From positions 30,546 through 94,545 of the forward strand of contig JAQBQE010000001.1 of NCBI GenBank assembly GCA_028287135.1: DNA of 64,000 nucleotides. The letters run 5' to 3'. Source of the stretch: Myxococcales bacterium. Its GTDB lineage: Bacteria > Myxococcota_A > Polyangia > Haliangiales > Haliangiaceae. This document shows, one piece after another, positions 44,189-53,473 of this stretch (position 1 is the first letter of the stretch; each line of letters opens with the position of its first letter). Position numbers and translations under genes: made by a program. The notes below the pieces were generated by a model. The model was given only the letters and a program-made list of their open reading frames with translations, was not told the origin of the DNA and searched no databases.

Positions 44189-45523
44189 ATGATCGAAGGA
44201 CCTCGTCTCAACCGTGCCGCGCGGGATCCGTCGGCACCGCTCAAGGGTGCGCGGATCGTGGTGGGAGTGGCGGGGGGAATCGCAGCGTACAAGGCCGTCG
44301 AGCTCGTGCGCTTGCTCGACAAGGCGGGCGCGCAAGTCGACGTCGCGATGACACCGCGCGCGCAGAAGTTCATCGGACCGATGACGTTCCAGGCGCTGAC
44401 GCGGCGCCCGGTGTTCACCAACCTGTTCGACCTCAACGAAGAAGCGAGCATCGGTCACATCCAGCTCGCCGATCAGGCGGACCTGGTGATCGTCGCGCCT
44501 GCGACCGCGAACACGATCGCGCGGCTCGCGGCAGGGCAGACCGATGACGCGGTCAGCGCCGTGGTACTCGCGACCCGCGCTCCGGTGCTCGTCGCTCCGT
44601 CGATGAACGTCAACATGTGGAACCACCCGCTGACGGAGTCGAACCTCCTCCGGCTGGTCGACGTCGCGGGCTATCACGTCGTCGGTCCGGGTAACGGGTT
44701 CCTGGCGTGCCGGTGGACCGGACCGGGACGGCTCGCGGAGCCGATGGACATCGTCGAGGCGGCGGCCCACGTGCTGTCGGTCCAGGACCTCGCGGGCGTG
44801 CGCGTGGTCGTCACGGCCGGCCCGACCTACGAGGCGATCGATCCGGTGCGCTTCGTCGGTAATCGCAGCTCCGGCAAGATGGGCGTCGCGATCGCCGCCG
44901 CAGCGCAGCGCCGCGGTGCCTCGGTGACGCTCGTGCTCGGACCGAGCGCCGTGCCGCCGCCGATCGGCGTCACCACGATGAGCGTCGAGAATGCGACCCA
45001 GCTGCAGTGGGCGCTCAACGACGCCACCAAGGATGCCGACGTCGTGGTGATGACGGCGGCCGTCGCCGACTACCGTCCCGAGACCGAGGCCAAGCAGAAG
45101 ATCAAGCGCGGTCAGCTCGGCAACAAGGCGACGATCGAGCTCGTCCAGAACCCGGATCTGCTCGCCGAGCTCGGCAAGAAGCGCGGCACCAAGCGCACGC
45201 CGCTGCTCGTCGGGTTCGCCGCCGAGACCGACGACGTGATCGGCAACGCCGAGAAGAAGCTGGTGTCCAAGAACTGCGATCTGGTGGTGGCGAACGACGT
45301 CAGCGAGCCCGGCTCGGGCTTTGCGGTCGACACCAACCGCGTGACGCTCGTCGACACCAGTGGCGCGATCGAGGTCCCCGCCGGGACCAAGGCCGAGGTC
45401 GCGCACCGCATCCTCGACCACGTGGTCGCGATGCGGCTCGCTGCGGTCGCCCCGCGGCCGGTGGCACGGCCGTCGAAGTCGGCGTCGAAGCCGGCGTCAA
45501 CGTCGAAGTCGAAGCGGCGCTGA
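44189..45523 (+). CDS. coaBC: Bifunctional phosphopantothenoylcysteine decarboxylase/synthase
   Basis: The 444-aa fusion makes 4'-phosphopantetheine for coenzyme A. The N-terminal CoaC flavoprotein part has [19 protein letters not shown], the catalytic histidine in [20 protein letters not shown], and the cysteine loop in [16 protein letters not shown], where the usual ACG reads ACR. The C-terminal CoaB part has [23 protein letters not shown] and AAVADYRP. The last 20 residues are a Lys/Ser/Pro-rich tail not found in E. coli. GTG 44171 is an alternative start inside the ALDH stop. Confidence 0.93.
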   Translation: MIEGPRLNRAARDPSAPLKGARIVVGVAGGIAAYKAVELVRLLDKAGAQVDVAMTPRAQKFIGPMTFQALTRRPVFTNLFDLNEEASIGHIQLADQADLVIVAPATANTIARLAAGQTDDAVSAVVLATRAPVLVAPSMNVNMWNHPLTESNLLRLVDVAGYHVVGPGNGFLACRWTGPGRLAEPMDIVEAAAHVLSVQDLAGVRVVVTAGPTYEAIDPVRFVGNRSSGKMGVAIAAAAQRRGASVTLVLGPSAVPPPIGVTTMSVENATQLQWALNDATKDADVVVMTAAVADYRPETEAKQKIKRGQLGNKATIELVQNPDLLAELGKKRGTKRTPLLVGFAAETDDVIGNAEKKLVSKNCDLVVANDVSEPGSGFAVDTNRVTLVDTSGAIEVPAGTKAEVAHRILDHVVAMRLAAVAPRPVARPSKSASKPASTSKSKRR

Positions 45524-45526
45524 CGG

Positions 45527-46630
45527 TTACAGCGGCGCGGTCCAGCTCGTGCCGCCGACCGTGATCTTGCGGTACCACGGGATGCCCCAGCGCCCGCGGC
45601 CGACCGAGATCTGGACGACGTCTCCGGGCGTGGTCACGTCGCACAGGCGCTTCGTGACCTCGATCTCCTGGGGCAATGGGACGTCCGGCACCTCGCCCTC
45701 CTGCGCCAACCACAGGTGATAGGAGTAGCTCTGCCGGTTGCGCCGGCCGCGCTGCACGCGGACCTCGCACTCGCTCGCGGTGCGCAGGATCGGCAGCGCC
45801 GGCGCGTCATCGAGCGCGCGGTTGGTGTCGCCCGTGATCTGGATCCCGGCCGCCGGTAGACCGAGCAGCAGGACCAGTGCGCTCTCGACGATCACCCGGT
45901 GCCCGCGTGACGAGCCGCGCATCGTCGCGATGATCAGTGCGACCAGCACGACGAATGTGGCGGCGGCGACCATGAGCCCGAGCTTCACCACGGCGCCGTG
46001 GTCGAGGTGGAAGTCCTCGCGGTGCCAGGCCATCTCGACCACCGCGCCGATCGCGTAACCGAGGATTCCCCAGATCATTCCTTCGACGAGCAGCGCCTTC
46101 CACAGGAACGGATCGGCGAACCGGCTCGGCATCTCGTCCTCGAGCTTCGCCGACGCCGTGTGCAGCGCCTTGAGCAGCTGCAGGTCGCGCGGCATCGGAA
46201 GATCCGAGCCGGCGTGCTGGATGATCACCATCGATCCATTGAACTGGACGCGCCGGTAGCCCGCATCGAACAGGTCACGGATCGCACGACGCAGCGCCGG
46301 CGTCTCCTGGAGGATCGCCGCGACGTAGGGGTGGTCACACATGACGTAGACCGTGTCGTCGAACGCCTCGTCGCCGGTCTGGATCTCGTTCGCCACGCCG
46401 ATCCGCTTGAAGAACCGGTCGACTGCGCTCTCGGGGTGCATCCTCACCCACGTCGGGGACCGGCGCGGCATGCCGAGCCTGAACCCGAGCACCTTGCCCT
46501 TCTGCTTGCCGACGTGCTCCGAGTACTCGATGCCCTCGTAGAACCCAACGGGCCTACCCAGCGAGCCACGGCCGAGCTGACGGATCAGGTAGCCGATCAC
46601 CGCCAGGAGCAACCGGAACGCGATCCACAT
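45527..46630 (-). CDS. Membrane protein of unknown function
   Basis: The 367-aa protein begins with a hydrophobic segment (WIAFRLLLAVIGYLI), then a soluble domain (about 30-165) and three further hydrophobic helices (about 178-200, 214-235 and 243-260). A short C-terminal domain follows, with ISVGRGRWGIPWYRKITVGG. No family is recognised. TACGAT lies 6 nt before the ATG. Convergent with coaBC, only 3 nt between the stops. Confidence 0.65.
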   Translation of the reverse strand: MWIAFRLLLAVIGYLIRQLGRGSLGRPVGFYEGIEYSEHVGKQKGKVLGFRLGMPRRSPTWVRMHPESAVDRFFKRIGVANEIQTGDEAFDDTVYVMCDHPYVAAILQETPALRRAIRDLFDAGYRRVQFNGSMVIIQHAGSDLPMPRDLQLLKALHTASAKLEDEMPSRFADPFLWKALLVEGMIWGILGYAIGAVVEMAWHREDFHLDHGAVVKLGLMVAAATFVVLVALIIATMRGSSRGHRVIVESALVLLLGLPAAGIQITGDTNRALDDAPALPILRTASECEVRVQRGRRNRQSYSYHLWLAQEGEVPDVPLPQEIEVTKRLCDVTTPGDVVQISVGRGRWGIPWYRKITVGGTSWTAPL

Positions 46631-46636
46631 CGGATC

Positions 46637-46642
46637 ATCGTA
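46637..46642 (-). promoter_or_regulatory. -10-like TACGAT, 6 nt before ATG 46630
   Basis: On the minus strand TACGAT, GATCCG, ATG. This fits TAnnnT with the same 6-nt spacing as its neighbours and there is no ribosome site. Confidence 0.4.
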
Positions 46643-46691
46643 CCCGAGACCTCCGTCGACTGCCTGGATCGTGAATTTCGCGTGATCGCGG

Positions 46692-47951
46692 TCAGATCAT
46701 GATGCCGGGCGCGGGGAACTTGGCGCACAGCTCACGGATCTCGCCAGCGACCTTCTCCTGTAGCCCCGTGTCGGCCGGCGCGTTGACCACCTGGTCCATC
46801 CAGCCAGCGATCAGCTTCATCTCCGGCTCCTTCATGCCGCGGCTGGTGACCGACGCCGTGCCGAGGCGGATGCCCGACGGATCGAACGGCTTACGCGGGT
46901 CGAACGGGATGCTGTTGTAGTTGAGCTCCATCCCGGCGACATCGAGCGCCTTCGCGGCGATCTTTCCCGACACGTTCTTCGGCGTCACGTCCGCGAGGAT
47001 CAGGTGGTTGTCACTGCCGCCAGTGATCAGCGACCAGCCCTTCTCGACGAGCCCCGCCGCGAGCGCGCGCGAGTTCGCGACGATCTGATGGGCGTAGGTC
47101 TTGAACTCCGCGGTCGCGGCTTCCTTGAGCGCGATCGCGATGCCGGCGGTCGTGTGGTTGTGCGGTCCACCCTGGAGCCCGGGGAACACGGCGCGGTCGA
47201 TCGCCTTCTGGTGGACGTCCTTGCACAGCAGCATGCCGCCGCGCGGACCGCGCAGGGTCTTGTGGGTCGTCGTGGAGACGACATCCGCCACCGCGACCGG
47301 CGATGGATGCACGCCGGCAGCGACCAGCCCCGCGATGTGTGCGATGTCGGCGACGAAGATCGCGCCGACCTCCTTCGCGATCTCGGCGAAGGCGTCGAAG
47401 TCGATCGTGCGCGGGATCGCCGTGCCACCGGCGAACAGCAGCTTGGGCTTCTCCTTGCGCGCGAGCTCGCGGACCTCATCGAAGTCGATCCGGTGCGTGT
47501 CCTTGCGAACTCCGTACTGCACCGCGCGGAAGTAGCTGCCCGTGATCGAGACGCCCCAGCCGTGCGTGAGGTGGCCGCCTGCCGGGAGCCCCATGCCCAT
47601 GACGGTGTCGCCCGGCTTGAGGAACGCGAAGTAGACCGCCAGATTCGCGGGCGAGCCCGAGTACGGCTGGACATTGGCGTGCTCGGCGCCGAACAGCGAC
47701 TTCGCGCGATCGATGCAGAGCTGCTCGACCTTGTCGATGAACTGCTGGCCCTCGTAGTAGCGCTTGCCCGGATAGCCTTCGCTGTACTTGTTGGTCAGCA
47801 CGGAGCCCGTCGCGGCGAGGACGGCACCCGAGACGTAGTTCTCGGAGGCGATCATCCGGATCTTGTCGCGCTGCCGGCGCTCCTCGGAGGCGATCAGCTC
47901 GGCAATCTCGGGGTCGACAGCAGCGAGGGTGGACTGAAGGGCCGGATGCAT
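46692..47951 (-). CDS. glyA: Serine hydroxymethyltransferase
   Basis: The 419-aa PLP enzyme interconverts serine and glycine with tetrahydrofolate. It has RMIASENYVSGAVL, NKYSEGYPGKRYYEGQQFID, VQPYSGSPANLAVYF and the Schiff-base lysine in VSTTTHKTLRGPRGG. In the substrate loop the usual DLxHGGHLTHG reads GLPAGGHLTHG, a two-residue change seen in some relatives. The ATG at 47951 fits the family's N-terminus, and TATAAC lies exactly 6 nt upstream of it with no ribosome site. Confidence 0.95.
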   Translation of the reverse strand: MHPALQSTLAAVDPEIAELIASEERRQRDKIRMIASENYVSGAVLAATGSVLTNKYSEGYPGKRYYEGQQFIDKVEQLCIDRAKSLFGAEHANVQPYSGSPANLAVYFAFLKPGDTVMGMGLPAGGHLTHGWGVSITGSYFRAVQYGVRKDTHRIDFDEVRELARKEKPKLLFAGGTAIPRTIDFDAFAEIAKEVGAIFVADIAHIAGLVAAGVHPSPVAVADVVSTTTHKTLRGPRGGMLLCKDVHQKAIDRAVFPGLQGGPHNHTTAGIAIALKEAATAEFKTYAHQIVANSRALAAGLVEKGWSLITGGSDNHLILADVTPKNVSGKIAAKALDVAGMELNYNSIPFDPRKPFDPSGIRLGTASVTSRGMKEPEMKLIAGWMDQVVNAPADTGLQEKVAGEIRELCAKFPAPGIMI

Positions 47952-47957
47952 GGCGGC

Positions 47958-47963
47958 GTTATA
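47958..47963 (-). promoter_or_regulatory. -10 TATAAC, 6 nt before glyA ATG
   Basis: On the minus strand TATAAC (5/6 to TATAAT) is followed by GCCGCC and ATG. glyA would be transcribed leaderless. The -35 region reads no better than 3/6. Confidence 0.55.
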
Positions 47964-47994
47964 CCGCATGCTCGACGGAATCCGGTTCGGTTCT

Positions 47995-48705
47995 CTACGC
48001 CTCGCCGGTGATTCCCGCGCGGCCCAGGGCGCCACTGATCCGCTCGACGAGCGAGCGGCCGATCGGAGTGGCGAGCAGCGGCAACACCGGAACGATCATG
48101 TCGAGCGCCTCGTCGACCAGCCCGTGCGTGCGCTTCTCACCCGGACTCTCGTCGTTGACGTACACGAGCATCATCGCCATCTGCAGCAGCCAGATCGCGC
48201 GTGCGGCGAGCGGAAGGACCTCCGGAGGAACTCCCGCATCATCGAGGGCGCGCGCGAACAGTGCGATCGCGCGGTCGCGGACGGCGCGGGTCTGGACCGA
48301 GAACGCACTGACCGGATCACTGGGATCGACGAGCCGCTGCACGATCGCAGCGAGCATCTTCTTCTGCGGCCGGATCGTCTCGAGCTTGCCGTGGAGCAGC
48401 AAGCCGAGCTTCTCGCGAACGGTGCCGGTCATCTGCTCCGCGCGACCCTCGATGTCCGCCTGGTTGTCGTCGTAGTACGCGAACACGAGCGCTTCCTTCG
48501 ACGGGAAGTAGTAGTACGCCGCGCCGAGCGACATCCCCGCCGCCTTGGCGATGTCGCGCATCGTCGTGGCTTCGACGCCGCGCTGCTGGAACAGCTTGAG
48601 CGCACGTTCGAGCAGGTGCTTGCGCGTCGCGTCGCGCTTGCGCTCCCCGTCCGCGGGCGGCGCCCGGCGGGTCGGCTTCTTCACGGGGCGCTTGCGCGTC
48701 GCCAT
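47995..48705 (-). CDS. TetR-family transcriptional regulator
   Basis: The 236-aa protein has a basic N-terminal tail (RKRPVKKPTRR), then the TetR helix-turn-helix (about residues 25-72): LLERALKLFQQRGVEATTMR, IAKAAGMSLGAAYYYFPSKE. The C-terminal ligand domain is helical with a conserved VQRLVDPSDPVSAFS. Start at ATG 48705, overlapping the stop of the membrane protein gene by 1 nt (TGATG), so both are one operon. The palindrome pair at 49321-49388 is the likely target, giving autoregulation. Confidence 0.88.
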   Translation of the reverse strand: MATRKRPVKKPTRRAPPADGERKRDATRKHLLERALKLFQQRGVEATTMRDIAKAAGMSLGAAYYYFPSKEALVFAYYDDNQADIEGRAEQMTGTVREKLGLLLHGKLETIRPQKKMLAAIVQRLVDPSDPVSAFSVQTRAVRDRAIALFARALDDAGVPPEVLPLAARAIWLLQMAMMLVYVNDESPGEKRTHGLVDEALDMIVPVLPLLATPIGRSLVERISGALGRAGITGEA

Positions 48706-49328
48706 CAGGCTCCGACCGTCGCCTGTTCTGCTGCGCGCCGCACGCGATGGGACACACAGCTTCGGACGTGTGCGATCCCGACGCCGCTCATGCGCCGTGC
48801 TCGGATCTCGGCACACGGGAAGTCCGCGTCGACGGAGTGCTGGGGGGCGGCGAGCGGGAACCGCCGCGCCTCGATGACCCACCATGCGCCACCGGCGATC
48901 AGCCCGCCCGCAGCAGGGAACAGGGCACGCGGCTCGACCCGGAGCCAGATCAGGAGGAAGGACCCCGCCAGCGCGAGCACGCCGGTGAGGATCGTCAGCA
49001 CGCCGAGGCGCTGCTCGCTGTCCGTGCGCCAGGTGACCACGCTCATCAGGGCGCCCAGCGCGACCGTCGGCAGGGCAGCGGGACTGTCGGTCCCGACCAG
49101 TCCGAACAGGACCGTCAGCCCGGCGAGCCTGTGTGTGACGAGCATTCCGCGCTGCACGGCGCGGTGGGTCCCGCGGGCGGCTGCGTCCGCGATGAACGGC
49201 AGCGCGCACAGGGGTGGCACGAGCAGCAGGTACCAGAGCCACGCGTCCCACGCAGAGACCAGCGCGGCGAGCAGAGCGAGCGCAGCGGGGAAGGTGATCC
49301 AGGCATGGCGTCGATCCTTTCTGAACAT
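48705..49328 (-). CDS. Multi-pass membrane protein co-transcribed with TetR regulator
   Basis: From ATG 49328 (FRKDRRHAWITFPAALALL) the protein is 207 aa with about five hydrophobic segments. Its C-terminus is arginine-rich (HVRSCVSHRVRRAAE). It looks like a small uncharacterised transporter or stress protein. The ATG sits inside the palindrome GAACATGTTC, and TACGTT lies 6 nt upstream on the minus strand. Confidence 0.72.
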   Translation of the reverse strand: MFRKDRRHAWITFPAALALLAALVSAWDAWLWYLLLVPPLCALPFIADAAARGTHRAVQRGMLVTHRLAGLTVLFGLVGTDSPAALPTVALGALMSVVTWRTDSEQRLGVLTILTGVLALAGSFLLIWLRVEPRALFPAAGGLIAGGAWWVIEARRFPLAAPQHSVDADFPCAEIRARRMSGVGIAHVRSCVSHRVRRAAEQATVGA

Positions 49329-49337
49329 GTTCAAAAC
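49321..49337. promoter_or_regulatory. Putative TetR operator 1
   Basis: CTGAACATGTTCAAAAC contains the perfect 12-bp palindrome TGAACATGTTCA. It overlaps the start codon of the membrane protein and the predicted transcription start. A second copy lies 51 bp away, and a bound TetR would block RNA polymerase here. Confidence 0.65.
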
Positions 49338-49340
49338 GTA
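49335..49340 (-). promoter_or_regulatory. -10-like TACGTT, 6 nt before ATG 49328
   Basis: On the minus strand TACGTT is followed by TTGAAC and ATG. The operator palindrome lies between it and the start codon. Confidence 0.45.
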
Positions 49341-49371
49341 GGTCGCTGGCTGAGGCCGGTCAAGGAGATAA

Positions 49372-49388
49372 CTGAACGTGTTCGAAAC
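49372..49388. promoter_or_regulatory. Putative TetR operator 2
   Basis: CTGAACGTGTTCGAAAC differs from operator 1 at two of 17 positions, so it is an imperfect GAACGTGTTC palindrome. It lies 51 bp from operator 1, about five helical turns, so both could be bound on one face of the DNA. It also lies 64 bp upstream of trpE. Confidence 0.6.
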
Positions 49389-49437
49389 CTGCCGAGATCT
49401 CACGGGCCTGCGGTCCCGTCGATCGGCTGGCGACTGG

Positions 49438-49443
49438 TATAAC
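49438..49443 (+). promoter_or_regulatory. -10 TATAAC, 8 nt before trpE ATG
   Basis: TATAAC at 49438-49443 would place the transcription start about 2 nt before the trpE ATG, leaving no room for a leader peptide, attenuator or T-box. No -35 consensus is visible. Confidence 0.5.
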
Positions 49444-49451
49444 CACCGGCG

Positions 49452-50975
49452 ATGTACACGCCGTCACGCGACGAGTTCATCGCGAAGAGCGGGGAGGGCA
49501 ACCTGATCCCGGTCTATCGCGAGCTGCTCGCCGATGGCGACACCCCGGTCTCCGCCTACGCGGCGCTTGGTGCCGGCGAGCACTCGTTCCTGCTCGAGTC
49601 GGTCGTCGGCGGCTCGACCTGGGCTGCCTACTCGTTCGTCGGAGTCGCGCCGCGCGCGGTCGTGCGCTGGCAGAACGGGACCGCGAGCGTGACCTGGTAC
49701 GACGTCGACGGTGGCGGTCCGCCGCGCACCGCCGAGTGGCCGACCAGCGATCCCACGGCCGCGCTCGCAGAGGTCCTCGGAGAGCTCCGCCCGGTCGACG
49801 TGCCCGGGCTGCCGCGGTTCTGGGGTGGCGCGGTCGGCTGGATCTCCTACGACTGCGTGCGCGCGTTCGAGGAGCTGCCCGCACGCGCGCGGCCGGCGCT
49901 CGATCTGCCGCCGCTGTGCATGGTGATCACCGATACCCTGCTGATCTTCGACAACCTGCGCCAGACGCTCAAGGTCGTGGCGACGCCGTACTTCGCGCGT
50001 CCCGAGCGCGCCGAGGCCGCGTACGAGCGGGCGTGCGCACGGATCGACGCGGTGATCGCAACGCTGCGCGCTCCGCGTCGCACGCTGCCCTCGTTGACGC
50101 CGCCGCGGATCGGCGAGGCGCGTGGCGGTGACGTTCCACCGTCCTCGTTCAGCAAGCCCGAGTTCCTCGCGGCCGTCGACAAGGTCAAGGAGTACATCCT
50201 GGCGGGCGACGCGTTCCAGGTCGTGCTGTCCCAGCGGTTCTCGGAGCCGGCGGGCGGCGTGCGCCCGCTCGATGTCTACCGAGCGCTGCGCGTGATCAAC
50301 CCGTCGCCGTACATGTTCCACCTCGAGTTCCCCGAAGCGCGGGTGACCGGCGCATCGCCCGAGACGCTCGTTCGGCTCAGCGATGGACGCGTCGAGGTTC
50401 GCCCGATCGCTGGAACGCGTCCACGCGGTGCGACGGCGGCCGAGGACGACCGGCTCGCCGAGGAGCTGCTCGTCGATCCCAAGGAGTGCGCCGAGCACCT
50501 GATGCTGATCGATCTGGGACGCAACGACGTCGGTCGTGTCGCCGAGGTGGGGTCGGTCCAGGTCGCCGAGCGCATGGTGATCGAGCGTTACTCGCACGTG
50601 ATGCACCTGACCTCGCACGTCGTCGGCAAGCTCGCGAAGGGCCTGAGCTGGCTGGATGTCCTGCGCGCTGCGTTCCCGGCAGGCACGCTCTCGGGGGCAC
50701 CGAAGATCCGCGCGATGGAGATCATCGACGAGCTCGAGCCGCATCAGCGTGGGATCTACGGCGGGGCGGTGGGTTACGTCAGCTACACCGGCAACCTCGA
50801 TCTCGCGATCGCGATTCGCACGCTGGTCAGCAAGGACGACACGATCTACGTGCAGGCAGGTGCGGGTCTGGTGGCGGACTCGGTCCCCGAGCTCGAGTAC
50901 CAGGAGACGGTCAACAAGGCGCGCGCGGTCCTGCGCGCCGTCGCGATGGCGCGCACCGCGGAGCAGATGCCATGA
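49452..50975 (+). CDS. trpE: Anthranilate synthase component I
   Basis: The 507-aa chorismate-using enzyme makes anthranilate with TrpG. The N-terminal feedback region has SFLLESVVGGSTWAAYSFVG, where LLES binds tryptophan. The C-terminal catalytic domain has FQVVLSQRFSEP, NPSPYMFHLEF, IAGTRPRGAT, and the late GAPKIRAMEIIDELEPHQRG. The stop overlaps trpG by 4 nt (ATGA). No leader peptide or trp attenuator precedes the gene. Confidence 0.95.
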   Translation: MYTPSRDEFIAKSGEGNLIPVYRELLADGDTPVSAYAALGAGEHSFLLESVVGGSTWAAYSFVGVAPRAVVRWQNGTASVTWYDVDGGGPPRTAEWPTSDPTAALAEVLGELRPVDVPGLPRFWGGAVGWISYDCVRAFEELPARARPALDLPPLCMVITDTLLIFDNLRQTLKVVATPYFARPERAEAAYERACARIDAVIATLRAPRRTLPSLTPPRIGEARGGDVPPSSFSKPEFLAAVDKVKEYILAGDAFQVVLSQRFSEPAGGVRPLDVYRALRVINPSPYMFHLEFPEARVTGASPETLVRLSDGRVEVRPIAGTRPRGATAAEDDRLAEELLVDPKECAEHLMLIDLGRNDVGRVAEVGSVQVAERMVIERYSHVMHLTSHVVGKLAKGLSWLDVLRAAFPAGTLSGAPKIRAMEIIDELEPHQRGIYGGAVGYVSYTGNLDLAIAIRTLVSKDDTIYVQAGAGLVADSVPELEYQETVNKARAVLRAVAMARTAEQMP

Positions 50976-51553
50976 AGCTCCTCCTCATCGATAACTACGA
51001 CTCGTTCACCTACAACCTCGCGCAGTACTTCGGCGAGCTCGGTGCCGACGTCACGGTCGAACGCAATGACGCGATCACGATCGATGGGATCCGCAGCCGG
51101 GCGCCCGATGCGATCGTGATCTCGCCCGGCCCGTGTACGCCGAACGAGGCCGGCATCTCGATGGACGTCATCAAGACGTTCGCGGGCCAGACCCCGATCC
51201 TCGGCGTCTGCCTCGGTCATCAGTGCATCGGGCAGGTGTTCGGCGGCAAGGTCGTCCGCGCGCCGCGGATCATGCACGGCAAGACCTCGAAGATCTTCCA
51301 CGACGAGAAGGGCCTCTACACGGGCGTCGAGAACCCGTTCATCGCCACCCGCTATCACTCGCTCGTGATCGCGCCCGAGACGATGCCCGACACGCTCGAG
51401 GTCACGTCGAAGACCTGGGAAGACGAGATCATGGGCGTCCGCCTCAAGGCCCGCGGCGCGCCCCTCGAAGGCGTGCAGTTTCATCCCGAGTCGATCATGA
51501 CGACCGCGGGCAAGTCGCTGCTGAAGAACTTCCTCGAGCTCGCCCGGTCATGA
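50972..51553 (+). CDS. trpG: Anthranilate synthase glutamine amidotransferase
   Basis: The 193-aa class I glutaminase supplies ammonia to TrpE. It has LLIDNYDSFTYNLAQYFGEL, ISPGPCTPNEAG, the nucleophile in GVCLGHQCIGQVFGG, and the His/Glu pair in GVQFHPESIMT. It overlaps both trpE and trpD by 4 nt. The length suits a dedicated TrpG, although a folate PabA role could overlap. Confidence 0.95.
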   Translation: MKLLLIDNYDSFTYNLAQYFGELGADVTVERNDAITIDGIRSRAPDAIVISPGPCTPNEAGISMDVIKTFAGQTPILGVCLGHQCIGQVFGGKVVRAPRIMHGKTSKIFHDEKGLYTGVENPFIATRYHSLVIAPETMPDTLEVTSKTWEDEIMGVRLKARGAPLEGVQFHPESIMTTAGKSLLKNFLELARS

Positions 51554-52665
51554 CCGTCCCGATCGTCCGTGGCATCGCGCATGCGCTGAACGGCACGGAC
51601 CTCACCCGCGCCGAGATGGCCGAGGTGATCGGGATGATCATGGACGGCCAGGCAACGGCGGCCCAGATCGGCGGCTTCCTGGTCGCGCTGCGGGCCAAAG
51701 GCGAGAGCGTCGACGAGCTGGTCGGCGCCGCGTCCGCGATGCGCAGTCGAGCGCTGTCTCTCGAGTGCCCGAATCGCGCACACAGCATCGACACCTGCGG
51801 GACCGGTGGCGACGGCGCCGGAACGATCAACGTGTCGACGCTCGCTGCGATCCTGATCGCGGCATGCGGTGGGATCGTCGCGAAGCACGGCAACCGCGCG
51901 CTGTCCTCGAAGTGCGGCTCCGCCGACGTCCTCGAGACGCTCGGGATTGCGATCGAGGCCGAGCCCGAAGCGATCACGCGATGTATCGAGGTCGCCGGCA
52001 TCGGCTTCGCATTCGCACCGAAGTTCCACACAGCGACCCGCCACGCAGCCGCCGCGCGCCGCGAGCTCGGGACGCGCACGATCTTCAACCTCCTCGGTCC
52101 CCTGACCAATCCCGCCAACGTCAGTCACCAGGTCGTCGGGGTCTACGATCCGCGATGGTGCGAGCCGGTCGCCGCTGCGCTCGGAGCGCTCGGCCTGCGC
52201 CGTGCGGCGGTCGTGCACGGCCAGGGCGGTCTCGACGAGATCGCGGTGCGCGGCGAGACCCATGTCGCGCTCTGGCGTGACGGCATGGTGTTCAGTCACA
52301 CGCTGACGCCGAAGAACTTCGGTGTCGACGAGGTCGACCCTGGAGGCCTTGCCGGCGGTGACGCGAGCCACAACGGCAACATCCTGCGCAAGGTGCTCGC
52401 CGGCCATCAGGTCGGCCACGGCGAGCGCTACGAGGCCGTGCTCCGTGCGGCCGCGTTGACCGCTGCACTCGGCCTCGAGCTGCTCGAGTCCGGCAGCTTC
52501 GATCTGGATCGCCTGCCGGATCAGTACGTCCGCGCGCACACCGTCGCGGTCGACGGAGCGGCTCGCCTCGTCCTCCACAAGTGGCGCGAGGTCAGCCATG
52601 CGACCACCGGCGATTTCGCGGAGCTGTCCTCGCTGACGGCCGCGGATTTCAAGGGCGTGGAATGA
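51550..52665 (+). CDS. trpD: Anthranilate phosphoribosyltransferase
   Basis: The 371-aa enzyme joins anthranilate to PRPP. It has DTCGTGGDGAGTINVSTLAA, the PRPP loop GIVAKHGNRALSSKCGSADV, KFHTATRHAAAARRELGTRT and FNLLGPLTNPANVSHQVVGV. It is about 30 residues longer than E. coli TrpD's phosphoribosyltransferase part, mostly at the C-terminus. The start overlaps the trpG stop by 4 nt. Confidence 0.95.
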   Translation: MTVPIVRGIAHALNGTDLTRAEMAEVIGMIMDGQATAAQIGGFLVALRAKGESVDELVGAASAMRSRALSLECPNRAHSIDTCGTGGDGAGTINVSTLAAILIAACGGIVAKHGNRALSSKCGSADVLETLGIAIEAEPEAITRCIEVAGIGFAFAPKFHTATRHAAAARRELGTRTIFNLLGPLTNPANVSHQVVGVYDPRWCEPVAAALGALGLRRAAVVHGQGGLDEIAVRGETHVALWRDGMVFSHTLTPKNFGVDEVDPGGLAGGDASHNGNILRKVLAGHQVGHGERYEAVLRAAALTAALGLELLESGSFDLDRLPDQYVRAHTVAVDGAARLVLHKWREVSHATTGDFAELSSLTAADFKGVE

Positions 52666-52672
52666 GGTCACG

Positions 52673-53473
52673 ATGACGATTCTCGATACGATCCTTGCGG
52701 CGAAGCGCGACGAAGTGGCAGCTGCCAGGGCACACCGCCACCTCGCAGCGGTCGAAGCCGATGCTCGCGCAGCGACTGCGGTCCACGGCGCTCCGCGCGG
52801 CCTGGTGCGCGCGCTGCGGCGTCCACCGGGCGCACCGGTTCGCATCCTCGCGGAGATCAAGCGCGCGTCGCCCTCCGCAGGGCCGATCCGCCCAGGGGCA
52901 GATCCGGCGGCGATCGCGGTCGAGTACGAGATGGCAGGCGCCGCCGCGATCTCGGTGCTCACTGACAAGCAGTTCTTCGACGGTGACCTCAGCTTCCTCG
53001 CGCGCTGCCGGCCGCGGGTCGCGGTGCCGCTGCTGCGCAAGGACTTCGTGATCGATCCGTATCAGGTCGCCGAGGCGCGGGCGGCGGGCGCCGATGCGAT
53101 CCTGCTGATCGTCGCCGCGCTGTCGCCCGCCCAGCTCGCCGAGCTGCTCGCGGCCGCCGCGACGTACGAGCTCGATGCGCTGGTCGAGGTCCACACCGTG
53201 CGCGAGGCCGAGATCGCGCTCGCGGCGGGCACCGAGCTCCTCGGTGTCAATCACCGCGACCTCAAGACCATGCACATCGACATGTCACTGACCTCGGTGG
53301 TCGCGCCGCTGCTGCCGCCCGAGGTGGTGCTCGTCGCGGAGAGCGGGATCAAGACCAACGCCGACGTCCACCTCCTCGCCGCAGTCGGTGCGCACGCGGT
53401 CCTCGTCGGTGAGCAGCTGATGCGAGCCGCGTCGCCGGGCGAGGCTCTGCTCGCGCTGCGCGGAGCGCCGTGA
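52673..53473 (+). CDS. trpC: Indole-3-glycerol phosphate synthase
   Basis: The 266-aa beta/alpha barrel makes indole-3-glycerol phosphate. It has LAEIKRASPSAGPIRPGA, the catalytic lysine in PLLRKDFVIDPYQV, ADAILLIVAAL, LVEVHTVREAEIALAAG, GVNHRDLKTM and LVAESGIKT. It is separate from TrpF, unlike in E. coli. It starts 7 nt after trpD and overlaps trpF by 4 nt. Confidence 0.95.
   Translation: MTILDTILAAKRDEVAAARAHRHLAAVEADARAATAVHGAPRGLVRALRRPPGAPVRILAEIKRASPSAGPIRPGADPAAIAVEYEMAGAAAISVLTDKQFFDGDLSFLARCRPRVAVPLLRKDFVIDPYQVAEARAAGADAILLIVAALSPAQLAELLAAAATYELDALVEVHTVREAEIALAAGTELLGVNHRDLKTMHIDMSLTSVVAPLLPPEVVLVAESGIKTNADVHLLAAVGAHAVLVGEQLMRAASPGEALLALRGAP

Noticed and set aside
49389..49451. 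trp attenuator or leader peptide before trpE
   Set aside because: No Trp-rich short frame, no paired hairpins with T run, and a -10 8 nt before the ATG leave no space.
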